A stretch of 64,000 nucleotides of DNA from Thermincola carboxydiphila (GTDB taxonomy: Bacteria > Bacillota > Thermincolia > Thermincolales > UBA2595), in assembly GCA_016841325.1 (NCBI GenBank), contig JAENZJ010000017.1, positions 20,547 to 84,546 on the forward strand, read 5' to 3'. Below, in pieces: positions 16,996 through 25,654 of this stretch. Numbering within the stretch: position 1 is the first letter of the stretch; each line of letters opens with the position of its first letter. A program made the translations under genes and the position numbers. The notes beneath the pieces are model-generated. The model saw nothing but the letters and a program-made list of their open reading frames with translations, was not told where the DNA came from and did no database searches.

Positions 16996-17757
16996 GTGAG
17001 TTCAGTTTCCGGAATTGACAGCAGTTCACCTGAAAGCACGGCCACGACTGCCAAAAACATTCTCGGCAAAGATGATTTTCTGAAACTGATGATTACCCAG
17101 CTCCGGTACCAGGACCCTCTGGAACCGACCGATAACAAGGACTTTATAGCCCAGATGGCTCAGTTCAGTTCTCTGGAACAGATGGCTAACATGAGTGCGG
17201 GATTTGAAAATCTGGCTCAGGTTCAGGAATCAATACTCCGGGAATCGGCTATCGCTCAGGCCATTAATCTGATTGGAAAGACTGTGAGTGCTGTCCTGCC
17301 TGTAGATACGGTTACCGGGAAAATTAATACTGAACAGACCAGGCTTTACCTGGAGGCAGACAATACCTCAATGACATTACAGACCCTGGCTAAGGATACT
17401 CCGGTTACAGTGCTGGCTTTGGAAGGCGGAATGTATGAGGTGCTCCTGGAAGACGGTTCTAGAGGCTATGTTACCGAAGACGCCCTGACTATTGATGAGA
17501 ACCCGAGGATTGTTGGGGTTGCCACAGGTATGAAACTTATTGACGGGGTACCGCACGTTACGGTAAACGGAGAAGATGTCCCCATAACCCAGATTGAAGA
17601 AGTAAGGATGGCTGCTGCGGGTACTCCGGTTGATAATCCAACAGACGGTACTACAGATGATACCACAGATGGTACTGCGGACGACGCCACAGATGGTGCG
17701 ACAGACGTCGCCACAGACGGTGATGCCGCAGATGGTACGACAGACTCCCAGGGTTAA
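16996..17757 (+). CDS. flgD: Flagellar hook-capping protein FlgD with an SH3-like segment and Thr/Asp tail
   Basis: Scaffold for hook assembly. The N-terminal FlgD signature is clear: [20 protein letters not shown] (about 23-42), [19 protein letters not shown], then an Ile/Gly turn. Residues 173-205 ([20 protein letters not shown]) match the short Gram-positive FlgD tail. Between them, residues about 125-168 look like a bacterial SH3 fold ([29 protein letters not shown]), which I do not expect in a usual FlgD. The last 42 residues are a Thr/Asp/Gly low-complexity tail of degenerate TDGT/ATD repeats. GTG start directly behind AGGAGGTGATGT. Confidence 0.9.
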   Translation: MSSVSGIDSSSPESTATTAKNILGKDDFLKLMITQLRYQDPLEPTDNKDFIAQMAQFSSLEQMANMSAGFENLAQVQESILRESAIAQAINLIGKTVSAVLPVDTVTGKINTEQTRLYLEADNTSMTLQTLAKDTPVTVLALEGGMYEVLLEDGSRGYVTEDALTIDENPRIVGVATGMKLIDGVPHVTVNGEDVPITQIEEVRMAAAGTPVDNPTDGTTDDTTDGTADDATDGATDVATDGDAADGTTDSQG

Positions 17758-17825
17758 TTTCCCGGCAAATGGGAGAAATGAAAACGGAGACATAAAGACA
17801 GGACGGCACAGGGAGGTGCAGATTT

Positions 17826-18209
17826 ATGGTAGATAAGGTGATGTATCCCCAGCCAATTATTCCGGTTGGTCAGTCCAAGGGGGGAACTAAACCGCAAAGA
17901 CCGGACCAGGCAGCACAGGTCCCGTTTAAGGACCTGCTGGAAAGCCAGCTGACAGGGGGAATCAAATTCTCATCCCATGCAAGGCAGAGGCTGGAAGTAA
18001 GAAATATTCAACTGACCCGGGATGACCTGGCGAAAATCAGCAGTGCTGTTGACAAAGCCGCTCAAAAAGGCGCCCAGGATTCCCTGATAATGATGAATAA
18101 CCTGGCTTTTGTGGTCAGTGTCAAAAACAAGACAGTAATAACGGCAATGGATGATTCCAGTATAAAGGAACATGTATTTACCAATATTGACAGCGCTGTT
18201 ATCGTGTAA
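17826..18209 (+). CDS. Flagellar operon protein, TIGR02530 type
   Basis: A 127-residue soluble protein of the family usually named flagellar operon protein (TIGR02530), found between flgD and flgE in Firmicutes. The conserved core runs from KFSSHARQRLEVRNI (about 47-61) through NNLAFVVSVKNKTVITAMD to a C-terminal FTNIDSAVIV. It has neither membrane segment nor signal peptide. Its biochemical role is not established; location suggests hook assembly. A good AGGGAGGTG site precedes the ATG. Confidence 0.85.
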   Translation: MVDKVMYPQPIIPVGQSKGGTKPQRPDQAAQVPFKDLLESQLTGGIKFSSHARQRLEVRNIQLTRDDLAKISSAVDKAAQKGAQDSLIMMNNLAFVVSVKNKTVITAMDDSSIKEHVFTNIDSAVIV

Positions 18210-18239
18210 GGCTGTCCGGGGTTTGAGAGTTATTTTTGA

Positions 18240-18340
18240 AAAAACCGAGATAGGATGGGGCCGGACCTCTGAGAGGGAGCCCCGGGGCTGTGACTGACTG
18301 AATCAGCTCCGTATCTCAGCCGGATTTAGGGTCCGGAAAA
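18240..18340 (+). ncRNA. Candidate three-way-junction RNA in front of flgE
   Basis: An outer stem GAGATA (18247-18252) with TATCTC (18312-18317) encloses two hairpins. The first is GGGGC/GCCCC (18257-18261 with 18279-18283), extended by CCTC-TGA-GAGG at its tip. The second is GGGGCTG/CAGCTCC (18284-18290 with 18304-18310). A further hairpin CCGGA/TCCGG (18320-18324 with 18332-18336) lies just before the flgE ribosome site. No U tract follows. It could be a cis-regulatory or processing element; no known riboswitch class is recognised. Confidence 0.45.
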
Positions 18341-18368
18341 AATTTATTAATTGGAGGTCGATTTACTT

Positions 18369-19604
18369 ATGATGCGTTCCATGTTCAGCGGAGTATCAGG
18401 TTTAAGGAACCACCAGCTCCGCATGGATGTTATCGGCAATAACATCGCCAATGTTAACACAATCGGTTACAAGAGAGCAAGAGTTACCTTCCAGGATATG
18501 CTCAGCCAGACAGTCAACGGTGCTTCTTCGCCCCAGGGGGGTAAGGGGGGCACCAACCCTCAGCAGATAGGTCTGGGGATGACAGTCAACAGCATTGATA
18601 TCCTCCATACCCAGGGCAGTTCTGAGACTACCGGAAAAGTTACCGATATGATGGTGGACGGTGACGGATTCTTTATAGTGGGGGATGGTGACAACAACTT
18701 TTACACCAGAGCAGGGAATTTCGACTTTGACTCGGTGGGGAACCTGATTAACCCGTCCGGCCTGATGGTCAAGGGATGGATGGCTGACAGTTCCGGGAAC
18801 ATTGACACAACAGGAGCCATATCCGGGATACAGATTCCCAAGGGACAGGCAATCCAGCCAATGGCCAGCACTGAGGCGGTGTTTGTGGGGAACCTTGATG
18901 CAGATGCGGCAACAGGAGACACCTGGCCCTCAAGTCTGACAGTTTACGATTCATTGGGCCGCAGCTGGACCATGAATGTTGAATTTACCAAAGATGCGGC
19001 CGCACATACCTGGGATATAACTTTGACAAATGCCCCTGCATGGGCCAGTCTTCCGGCGGCCACAGTTACCTTTAACCCTGATGGTACGCTGAATGCAGTA
19101 TCTGTTTCGCCACTCAATATTACCGGGACCCCCACTGATGGGACAAACCCTGCTGACCCGGTCACTATTGAACTTGACCTTAACGGACTGACCCAGTTTG
19201 ATTCTGAGTCCAATGTGGAGATGAATAGCCAGGACGGTTATTCATCAGGTGTCTTAAATGGTTACTCCATAGACAAGACGGGTATTATCACCGGAAGGTT
19301 TTCCAACGGACTTACCAAACAGCTGGCCCAGGTAGCCCTGGCCAATTTCAATAACCCGGGCGGCCTGCAAAAGGCCGGGGAGAACCTGTACACGTCTTCC
19401 AACAATTCCGGGCAGGCACAGGTAGGTAAGGCCGGCTCAGGGGGCAGGGGGGACATATCTCCCGGAAAGATAGAAATGTCCAATGTGGATCTCTCACAGG
19501 AATTTACCGATATGATTATCACCCAGAGAGGTTTCCAGGCCAATTCCCGGATTATCACCGTGTCTGATGAGATGCTTCAGGAGCTTGTCAACCTGAAACG
19601 TTAA
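18369..19604 (+). CDS. flgE: Flagellar hook protein FlgE
   Basis: Major subunit of the hook. The start is placed at ATG 18369, because the TTG at 18351 overlaps the GGAGGT ribosome site. It begins MMRSMFSGVSGLRNHQLRM and has the NNIANVNTIGYK rod/hook signature, a central hook domain (about 80-360), and the conserved C-terminus with NVDLSQEFTDMIITQRGFQA and a closing DEMLQELVNLKR. Length 411 is normal for a simple hook protein. It is separated from the preceding gene by a structured 140-base gap. Confidence 0.96.
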   Translation: MMRSMFSGVSGLRNHQLRMDVIGNNIANVNTIGYKRARVTFQDMLSQTVNGASSPQGGKGGTNPQQIGLGMTVNSIDILHTQGSSETTGKVTDMMVDGDGFFIVGDGDNNFYTRAGNFDFDSVGNLINPSGLMVKGWMADSSGNIDTTGAISGIQIPKGQAIQPMASTEAVFVGNLDADAATGDTWPSSLTVYDSLGRSWTMNVEFTKDAAAHTWDITLTNAPAWASLPAATVTFNPDGTLNAVSVSPLNITGTPTDGTNPADPVTIELDLNGLTQFDSESNVEMNSQDGYSSGVLNGYSIDKTGIITGRFSNGLTKQLAQVALANFNNPGGLQKAGENLYTSSNNSGQAQVGKAGSGGRGDISPGKIEMSNVDLSQEFTDMIITQRGFQANSRIITVSDEMLQELVNLKR

Positions 19605-19633
19605 TCCGGATTAGGGCACTAGCGGGGAGAGCA

Positions 19634-19653
19634 GGGATGGGGACAGCCATCCC
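19634..19653 (+). other. Hairpin before flbD
   Basis: GGGATGG and CCATCCC form a 7-bp stem around GGACAG. It is flanked by GGGGAG-like and CTCCTC-like segments that could extend it. It is followed by CTCC rather than U residues, so it is not a clear terminator. Located between flgE and flbD. Confidence 0.35.
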
Positions 19654-19682
19654 CTCCTCCCATTTTGAAAGAAGGGGTTAAA

Positions 19683-19922
19683 ATGATCAAAGTAATCAGG
19701 ATGAATGGTTCGGAGCTGGTTATTAATGCTGAACTTATTGAGTTTATTGAGGCCACTCCGGATACGGTGCTCACCCTGTCCACCGGAAAAAAATTAGTCC
19801 TTAGGGATTCGGTCCAAGAAGTGATCGACAAGGTGATGGAGTACCGCAGGTCTATCGGTATTAAGATCATTGACCGGGTTTCCCCTGAAACCGGTGATTT
19901 GCGTAAAACCTATGACGAATAG
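19683..19922 (+). CDS. flbD: FlbD-family flagellar protein
   Basis: A 79-residue protein of the FlbD family (YlzI in Bacillus), normally found next to flgE/motAB/fliL. The start is taken at ATG 19683 behind GAAGGGGTTAAA; an upstream in-frame TTG would add a non-conserved leader. Family pattern: MIKVIRMNGSELVINAELIE, then ATPDTVLTLSTGKKLVL and SVQEVIDKVMEYRR. Soluble. Its exact role in the cell is not settled; genetics elsewhere link it to flagellar function. Not to be confused with the Caulobacter response regulator of the same name. Confidence 0.9.
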   Translation: MIKVIRMNGSELVINAELIEFIEATPDTVLTLSTGKKLVLRDSVQEVIDKVMEYRRSIGIKIIDRVSPETGDLRKTYDE

Positions 19923-19935
19923 GGGGTAGACATTT

Positions 19936-20442
19936 ATGGCAGATGAAAACAATGAAGTACAAAAGACAGAGGAAAAGCCTTCCTCAGGTTCCGGGACGAT
20001 CAAGCTGGTTATAGCAGGAGTGGCTGTCCTGATCCTGTGTGCCGGATTATCCTTTGGTGTAGCCATGTATGCTGCAAATTCTTTTTCCAAGAGTGATGCT
20101 CCCAAAGGGGATGGCTATGGCACCGTGAAAAGTGAAACTATAGGTACCATTTATGATGCCGGGGAGTTTATCACCAATCTTGACAGTCCTGATAACAACA
20201 GGTACATCAAGGTGAAGATAGTGCTGGCCTTCCAGGAACCTACGGTTCAGGAAGAGATAGTTGCCAAGCTGCCACAAATCCAGCACACCATTAACAGTAC
20301 CCTCCGCCAGCAGAGCCCGGACAGCCTTTCCCAGGCAAAGGCCATGGAAAAGCTGGCAGATTTACTCAAGAAAAACATCAATTCCCACCTGGTTAAAGGG
20401 AATGTGAACAGTGTTTATTTTACAAGTTTTGTTGTACAGTAA
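19936..20442 (+). CDS. fliL: Flagellar basal body-associated protein FliL
   Basis: Single-pass membrane protein around the motor that supports stator function. The 168-residue protein has a short cytoplasmic N-terminus, a membrane helix at about 21-46 (LVIAGVAVLILCAGLSFGVA), and an extracytoplasmic domain with YDAGEFITNLDSPDNNRYIK and KVKIVLAFQ. It ends with VNSVYFTSFVVQ, the usual FliL C-terminus. It lies between flbD and fliM as in Bacillus. Confidence 0.95.
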   Translation: MADENNEVQKTEEKPSSGSGTIKLVIAGVAVLILCAGLSFGVAMYAANSFSKSDAPKGDGYGTVKSETIGTIYDAGEFITNLDSPDNNRYIKVKIVLAFQEPTVQEEIVAKLPQIQHTINSTLRQQSPDSLSQAKAMEKLADLLKKNINSHLVKGNVNSVYFTSFVVQ

Positions 20443-20469
20443 TCAGCCGGTACTGGAGGTGAGAGCAAG

Positions 20470-21471
20470 GTGAGTGAAATTCTGTCCCAGGATGAAATAG
20501 ATGCTCTGTTATCGGCTTTATCCACTGATGAGGCTCAACCGGACCAGATAAAGAAGAAAGACGATTCCTCCCACAAGAAGATCAGGGTATATGATTTTAA
20601 AAGGCCCAGCAAGTTTTCCAAGGAACAGATTCACACTATCCAGGCCATCAATGAAAACTATGCCCGCCTGCTGGCCACGTATTTTTCGGCACACCTGCGG
20701 ACAATTGTACAGATTACGGTTCATTCAGTTGAACAGCTGACTTATGATGAGTTTATTCATTCATTACCAAACCCAACCATCATGAATATTTTTCGGGCTG
20801 AACCCCTTGAAGGGAATGCCATACTGGAGATTAACCCCTCAATAGTATTTACCATCATAGACAGGCTGTTTGGCGGTCCGGGGCAGGCGCCGGAAAGCAT
20901 CCGGGATCTGACGGATATTGAACGGGTAGTTATCGAAAAAGTGGTTATCCGTACTCTGGACATTTTTCGGGAGGCCTGGGAAAATATCATTGCCCTTAAA
21001 CCGAAGCTTGAGGTCATTGAATCAAATCCGCTTTTTACTCAGATTGTATCTCCTTCTGAAATGGTGGTCCTGGTATCATTTAAGACCCGCTTTGGGGAGA
21101 ATGAGGGCCTGATTAACCTTTGTATACCTTACATTGTCCTGGAACCCATTATCGGTAAGTTATCTGCCCACTTCTGGTTTGCCGGTACAGCAAGGGAGAC
21201 TACTCAGGAAACCATTGGCCGCATCAAGGCCCAGATTGAGAAAGCAAACCTTAATATTACGGCAATTCTGGGTAAAGCTTCTATAAGTGTAGGAGAACTG
21301 CTGGAACTTCAGCCAGGTGACGTAATTTTGCTGGACAGTAAGGTGAATGACCCTGTGGAGATTATGGTAGGAACCCGGAACAAGTACCTGGGAAAACCAG
21401 GGACTTTGGGGAGCAAAATGGCTGTTCAGATTGCGTCAGTAATAAAGGAAGGAGATGATAATGATGAGTGA
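20470..21471 (+). CDS. fliM: Flagellar motor switch protein FliM
   Basis: C-ring protein that receives phosphorylated CheY. The 333-residue protein begins at a GTG behind GGAGGTGAGAGCAAG with the CheY-binding peptide SEILSQDEIDALLSAL (residues 2-17). It continues with a CheC-like middle domain carrying the GGPG-type motif FGGPGQ, and ends with the FliN-like (SpoA) C-terminal domain (about 250-325: AILGKASISVGELLELQPGD). It overlaps fliY by a few bases. Confidence 0.97.
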   Translation: MSEILSQDEIDALLSALSTDEAQPDQIKKKDDSSHKKIRVYDFKRPSKFSKEQIHTIQAINENYARLLATYFSAHLRTIVQITVHSVEQLTYDEFIHSLPNPTIMNIFRAEPLEGNAILEINPSIVFTIIDRLFGGPGQAPESIRDLTDIERVVIEKVVIRTLDIFREAWENIIALKPKLEVIESNPLFTQIVSPSEMVVLVSFKTRFGENEGLINLCIPYIVLEPIIGKLSAHFWFAGTARETTQETIGRIKAQIEKANLNITAILGKASISVGELLELQPGDVILLDSKVNDPVEIMVGTRNKYLGKPGTLGSKMAVQIASVIKEGDDNDE

Positions 21472-22765
21472 TGGTGTTCTGTCCCAGGAAGAGATAGATG
21501 CTTTGTTAAGGTCAGATGCCCTGTCCCAAATAGATAGTGAAGGCCCCGGGGAAGTCCAGGCATCTCTGCAGCCGGAGACCGCTCCCGCTGAGTCCGGGGA
21601 GGGGCTTACAGATATGGAACGGGATGCTGTCGGTGAAGTCGCCAATATTGTGATGGGGTCTGCAGCCACAGCGCTGTCTACTTTATTGGGCAGTAAAGTG
21701 GAGATTACCACTCCTGTGGTGCAGTTGACAGATCCTGACACCTTCAGGCAGGACTACCCGCTGCCCTATGTGCTGGTCAATGTGGAATATGTTACCGGAT
21801 TAAGCGGGGCCAATGTTCTGATTATCCGGAACCAGGATGCCTGTGTAATGGTAGACCTGATGATGGGCGGTGATGGCCAGTCTCCTCCTGCCGAACTCAG
21901 TGAAATGCATATCAGCGCTATCAGTGAAGCCATGAACCAGATGATGGGGTCGGCAGCAACTGCTATGTCAACTATAATAAAGGACAGGGTAGAAATATCC
22001 CCTCCGACTGTTGAGGAAGTTAATTTTGCCACTGATGAACTCAAGGGCACCCTTGGTGAAAAGGGTCAGGTACTGGTAAAGGTCTCTTTCAGGATGACTA
22101 TTGAGGGATTGTTAGACAGCGAGATAATGCAGTTGATACCTTTGGATTTTGCCCGAAACATGGTCAGAAACCTGATGGATGAAATGGCTGCTCCGGAGCC
22201 TGCGGAAAGTCCTGCTGCGGATGAAGCTGTACCGGACTTTGCTGCCAGTGCCGGTGATACCGGTCCGGACATGTCTGAACTGAATAATTTACTTAATCAG
22301 GAGATAAACGGCGCCGGGAAAGGCAGTGCAGGCATCGAATATGCTGCCGCAGCGGCGGAACCGGCCGCATTTCAACAGTCAGGAAATTACGTACCGGACA
22401 GCCAGCAGGGTATGCCTGCCGGAAAATCAGCTGTACAGTCCCCACAGGTACCTGTCCAGCCCGTGCAGTTCGCTCCTGTACAGTCCGGTTACCAGTCCAA
22501 GGAAATAGCCAACATTGACCTGATTATGGATGTACCACTGCAGATTACGGTCGAACTGGGTAAATCCCGCAAGACTATCCGTGAAATACTGGCTTTGGGT
22601 CCGGGGTCTGTAGTGGAACTGGATAAACTGGCCGGTGAGCCTGTTGACCTGTTGGTAAACGGCAAATTACTTGCCAAGGGAGAAGTCGTTGTTATTGACG
22701 AAAATTTTGGGATCAGGGTTACAGATATAATTTCACCAATTGAGAGAGTAACGAATTTACAATAA
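21461..22765 (+). CDS. fliY: Flagellar switch phosphatase FliY (FliN with CheC-like domain)
   Basis: Gram-positive C-ring protein combining CheY-P phosphatase and FliN. It opens with the CheY-binding peptide DGVLSQEEIDALLRSD. The CheC-like region (about 45-245) contains two intact E-x-x-N active-site motifs, in GEVANIVMGSAATALS and ISEAMNQMMGSAATAMS. A proline/glutamine/alanine-rich linker follows (about 245-345), then a C-terminal FliN/SpoA domain (about 350-430: LQITVELGKSRKTIREILAL). Start taken at ATG 21461 behind AAGGAAGGAG; ATG 21455 is an alternative. Confidence 0.96.
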   Translation: MMSDGVLSQEEIDALLRSDALSQIDSEGPGEVQASLQPETAPAESGEGLTDMERDAVGEVANIVMGSAATALSTLLGSKVEITTPVVQLTDPDTFRQDYPLPYVLVNVEYVTGLSGANVLIIRNQDACVMVDLMMGGDGQSPPAELSEMHISAISEAMNQMMGSAATAMSTIIKDRVEISPPTVEEVNFATDELKGTLGEKGQVLVKVSFRMTIEGLLDSEIMQLIPLDFARNMVRNLMDEMAAPEPAESPAADEAVPDFAASAGDTGPDMSELNNLLNQEINGAGKGSAGIEYAAAAAEPAAFQQSGNYVPDSQQGMPAGKSAVQSPQVPVQPVQFAPVQSGYQSKEIANIDLIMDVPLQITVELGKSRKTIREILALGPGSVVELDKLAGEPVDLLVNGKLLAKGEVVVIDENFGIRVTDIISPIERVTNLQ

Positions 22766-22786
22766 ACAGTGATAAGGAGGACAGTT

Positions 22787-23149
22787 ATGGGAGCGCGTAT
22801 TCTCATTGTCGATGACGCAGCCTTTATGCGCATGATGATCAAAGATATTCTGACCAAAAACGGTTACCAGATTGTCGGGGAAGCGGAAAATGGCAGTGTT
22901 GCGGTTGAGAAATACAAGGAACTTAAGCCGGACCTGACTACAATGGATATTACCATGCCTGAGATGGACGGAATCAGCGCTGTCAAGGAAATACGTGAAT
23001 TTGACCCCAATGCCAATATCATCATGTGCAGCGCTATGGGTCAGCAGGCAATGGTAATTGACGCCATTCAGGCCGGGGCCAAAGACTTTATTGTAAAACC
23101 TTTTCAACCGGACCGCGTGCTGGAGGCTGTCAGAAAGGCTTTAGCCTAA
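22787..23149 (+). CDS. cheY: Chemotaxis response regulator CheY
   Basis: Single-domain receiver of 120 residues that carries the signal from CheA to FliM/FliY. The acidic pair D9-D10 (ILIVDD), phospho-acceptor D54 (TTMDITMPEMDG), the conserved Ser/Thr position (CSAMGQQ) and lysine K in DFIVKPFQ are all present. The ATG at 22787 follows AAGGAGGACAG; an earlier in-frame GTG lies upstream of this site. The placement between fliY and fliO is that of Bacillus. Confidence 0.97.
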   Translation: MGARILIVDDAAFMRMMIKDILTKNGYQIVGEAENGSVAVEKYKELKPDLTTMDITMPEMDGISAVKEIREFDPNANIIMCSAMGQQAMVIDAIQAGAKDFIVKPFQPDRVLEAVRKALA

Positions 23150-23175
23150 CCCTTGATGAGAGAGGGGTCAACTTA

Positions 23176-23781
23176 ATGATGCAATTATTTACCAGGCTAA
23201 TCCCGGCGTTCTTTGCAGCTTTCACCTGGTATGCCGTTTTGTCGGCTGACAGGGTTTTGGCTGCTTCCGGGAAGCTGAATCTGGATAATATCGAGGATCC
23301 CAAGGTTACCCCAATGCCGAGCATGGCTGTTTTATTTATCAAACTGGTCCTTAGTCTCCTTATTATTGTGGGACTGGCATATCTCACCATGAGATTTTTA
23401 CGTAAGAGCATGAAGGTGTCATCAAGGGGAGAGACAATCAGTGTCCTGGACCAGTATGCCTTTAGTATGAACAAAGGTATCTATATCACTCAAATTGCCG
23501 GGAAGGTTTATGTTCTTGGAGTTACCGACCAAAATATCAGCCTGATTTCTGAGATTACTGATGAAGAAGTAATTGGGGAAATGATAGAAAAAGCAGAGGC
23601 CCGGGAGGCGGAGGGGATCATTCCGCCGGGCATACTTGAACAAATACTGCCTTCGCGGTTAAACATACCCGGTTCCAGGCAGAAAACATTTAATGAGCAT
23701 ATCAGGAAACAGATACAGAAGCTTCAATCCATTGCAGAAAAGCGGGGGGACAGTACCCGGGGGGATGACAGTAATGAATAG
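23176..23781 (+). CDS. fliO: Flagellar export gate assembly protein FliO (FliZ)
   Basis: Membrane protein that helps assemble the FliP-FliQ-FliR export gate. The 201-residue product has an N-terminal hydrophobic segment that resembles a cleavable signal peptide (about 8-32, ending near VLAAS), as in Bacillus FliZ. A second membrane helix is at about 52-75 ([20 protein letters not shown]), followed by a cytoplasmic domain containing [20 protein letters not shown] and [12 protein letters not shown]. It overlaps the start of fliP. Confidence 0.9.
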   Translation: MMQLFTRLIPAFFAAFTWYAVLSADRVLAASGKLNLDNIEDPKVTPMPSMAVLFIKLVLSLLIIVGLAYLTMRFLRKSMKVSSRGETISVLDQYAFSMNKGIYITQIAGKVYVLGVTDQNISLISEITDEEVIGEMIEKAEAREAEGIIPPGILEQILPSRLNIPGSRQKTFNEHIRKQIQKLQSIAEKRGDSTRGDDSNE

Positions 23782-24553
23782 GGCAGGCAGGATCAAGCGG
23801 AATCTGATAATAGTTGCATTAATGGTCACCGCCGCTGTTGTTTTTTGGGCCGGACCCGCCGGTGCTGCCCAGGCGGTACCTGTACCTAATATAAATATAG
23901 GTGTGGGGGATGCGGATAACCCCGCAGAAATGTCTGCCAGCCTGCAGGTACTTTTCCTGTTGACTATTCTTTCACTGGCGCCGTCGATCCTTATTATGAT
24001 GACATCATTCACCCGGATAGTCATAGTACTTTCTTTTATGAGGAATGCCCTGGCCACCCAGCAGGCTCCGCCCAATCAGATCATTATAGGGATGGCCCTG
24101 TTTCTGACATTTTTTATCATGGCACCTACCTGGTCACAGATAAACCAGAATGCCCTGCAGCCCTATATGCAGGAGAAAATTAACCAGGAGCAGGCCTTAA
24201 ATAATGCATTAAAACCCTTGAGGGAGTTCATGTTTAAGCAAACGAGAGAAAAGGACCTGGCTTTATTTGTTAAACTTTCAGAAAATCCCCGTCCTCAGAC
24301 ATATGACGATGTGCCGACACTGGTCCTTATTCCGGCATTTGTCCTGAGTGAGATGAAAACAGCTTTCCAGATTGGTTTTATGTTATTTATTCCTTTTATT
24401 GTCATTGACATGATTGTGGCCAGTTCCCTGATGTCAATGGGTATGATTATGCTGCCACCGATGATGATATCTCTGCCTTTTAAGATTCTCCTGTTTGTGA
24501 TGGTAGACGGCTGGCACCTGTTAACGCGTTCCCTGATTCTCAGTTTCCAGTGA
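23774..24553 (+). CDS. fliP: Flagellar export gate protein FliP
   Basis: Core of the export channel. The chosen start is ATG 23774, eight bases inside fliO; ATG 23765 is also possible. Residues 1-35 form a signal peptide ([22 protein letters not shown]). Family motifs [19 protein letters not shown] and [19 protein letters not shown] follow, then four membrane helices in all, ending [17 protein letters not shown]. About 259 residues, normal for the family. Confidence 0.96.
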   Translation: MNRAGRIKRNLIIVALMVTAAVVFWAGPAGAAQAVPVPNINIGVGDADNPAEMSASLQVLFLLTILSLAPSILIMMTSFTRIVIVLSFMRNALATQQAPPNQIIIGMALFLTFFIMAPTWSQINQNALQPYMQEKINQEQALNNALKPLREFMFKQTREKDLALFVKLSENPRPQTYDDVPTLVLIPAFVLSEMKTAFQIGFMLFIPFIVIDMIVASSLMSMGMIMLPPMMISLPFKILLFVMVDGWHLLTRSLILSFQ

Positions 24554-24566
24554 AAGGGGATAACCA

Positions 24567-24842
24567 ATGAGCGCTGATAATATTGTATATTTGGCAAGGG
24601 AAGCGTTGTTTACGGTTTTGCTGGTATCTGCGCCAATTCTCGGCAGCAGCCTGATAATAGGTATCCTGATCAGCTTTTTCCAGGCTACCACCCACCTCCA
24701 GGAACAAACCCTTACCTTTGTGCCCAAGATAGTTGCGGTCCTGGCTGTGGTTGTGTTTTTCGGTTCCTGGATGCTTAATGTAATGCTGGCATATATGTCA
24801 AATATTTTTGTAAACCTGAACAGTTTCATTGTTATAAAATAA
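24567..24842 (+). CDS. fliQ: Flagellar export gate protein FliQ
   Basis: A 91-residue protein with two membrane helices (about 14-38 and 52-75), four copies of which wrap the FliP/FliR core. The conserved region between the helices, SFFQATTHLQEQTLTFVPKI, is clear. It begins 13 bases after fliP behind AAAGGGGAT. Confidence 0.96.
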   Translation: MSADNIVYLAREALFTVLLVSAPILGSSLIIGILISFFQATTHLQEQTLTFVPKIVAVLAVVVFFGSWMLNVMLAYMSNIFVNLNSFIVIK

Positions 24843-24863
24843 CGCTGAAAGTAGGGCATATTT

Positions 24864-25652
24864 GTGGAGATTATCGGACAAATAGCCTCAAATATAGATT
24901 TGTTCCTGATGGTTTTGGCAAGGGTCAGTGGTATCTTTATTGCGGCTCCCGTATTCAGCAACCGGGTAATGCCGTCTCAGGCCAGGGCCCTGATGACAAT
25001 AATTTTGTCAGTAATAATGTTTTCCAGCCTCCGGCTGACCACACCGGATATTCCGGCTCAGATAGGACCATTTACACTATATATGGCCGGCGAAATTATA
25101 ATCGGTCTGGTAATAGGTTTTGTCGCCCAGTTTGTCTTTGCAGCCGTACAGTTTGCCGGACAAAATATCGATTTTATGATGGGTTACAGTATTGTCAATG
25201 TTGTTGACCCCCTTAACATGACCCAGGCATCACTGATAGGTTCTTTTAAAAATATAATTGCGATCCTGGTGTTCCTGGTTACCAACAGTCATCACTATAT
25301 AATTGTTGCTTTATATCAAAGCTATAACAAAATACCCGTTTTTGGCCTTACGGTACCCCCTGAGGCTACCAATTTTATGATAGATTTATTTGGCACTATG
25401 CTGGTTACCGGTTTGAAAATGGCCATGCCGGTAATTGGCGCCATATTTGTGGCTGAAGTTGCCCTGGGCATGGTGGCCAGGATGATGCCCCAGATGCCGG
25501 TTTTCTTCGTCGGGATACCTGCCAAAATATTTATGGGAGCAATAATGCTTACAATAATTCTCCCTGTATATATCATTACACTGGAACTCCTGTTTGAGGG
25601 AAACTACCAGGATACCCTGAGGATGCTGCAAATACTGGGTAAAGAGGTTTAG
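24864..25652 (+). CDS. fliR: Flagellar export gate protein FliR
   Basis: Membrane component of the export gate with about six hydrophobic segments, 262 residues, from a GTG start at 24864. Family motifs include LARVSGIFIAAPVFSNRVMP near the N-terminus, GEIIIGLVIGFVAQFVFAAV in the middle, and AEVALGMVARMMPQMPVFFV toward the C-terminus. flhB starts three bases after its stop codon, so the two are probably coupled translationally. Confidence 0.96.
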   Translation: MEIIGQIASNIDLFLMVLARVSGIFIAAPVFSNRVMPSQARALMTIILSVIMFSSLRLTTPDIPAQIGPFTLYMAGEIIIGLVIGFVAQFVFAAVQFAGQNIDFMMGYSIVNVVDPLNMTQASLIGSFKNIIAILVFLVTNSHHYIIVALYQSYNKIPVFGLTVPPEATNFMIDLFGTMLVTGLKMAMPVIGAIFVAEVALGMVARMMPQMPVFFVGIPAKIFMGAIMLTIILPVYIITLELLFEGNYQDTLRMLQILGKEV

Positions 25653-25654
25653 GG

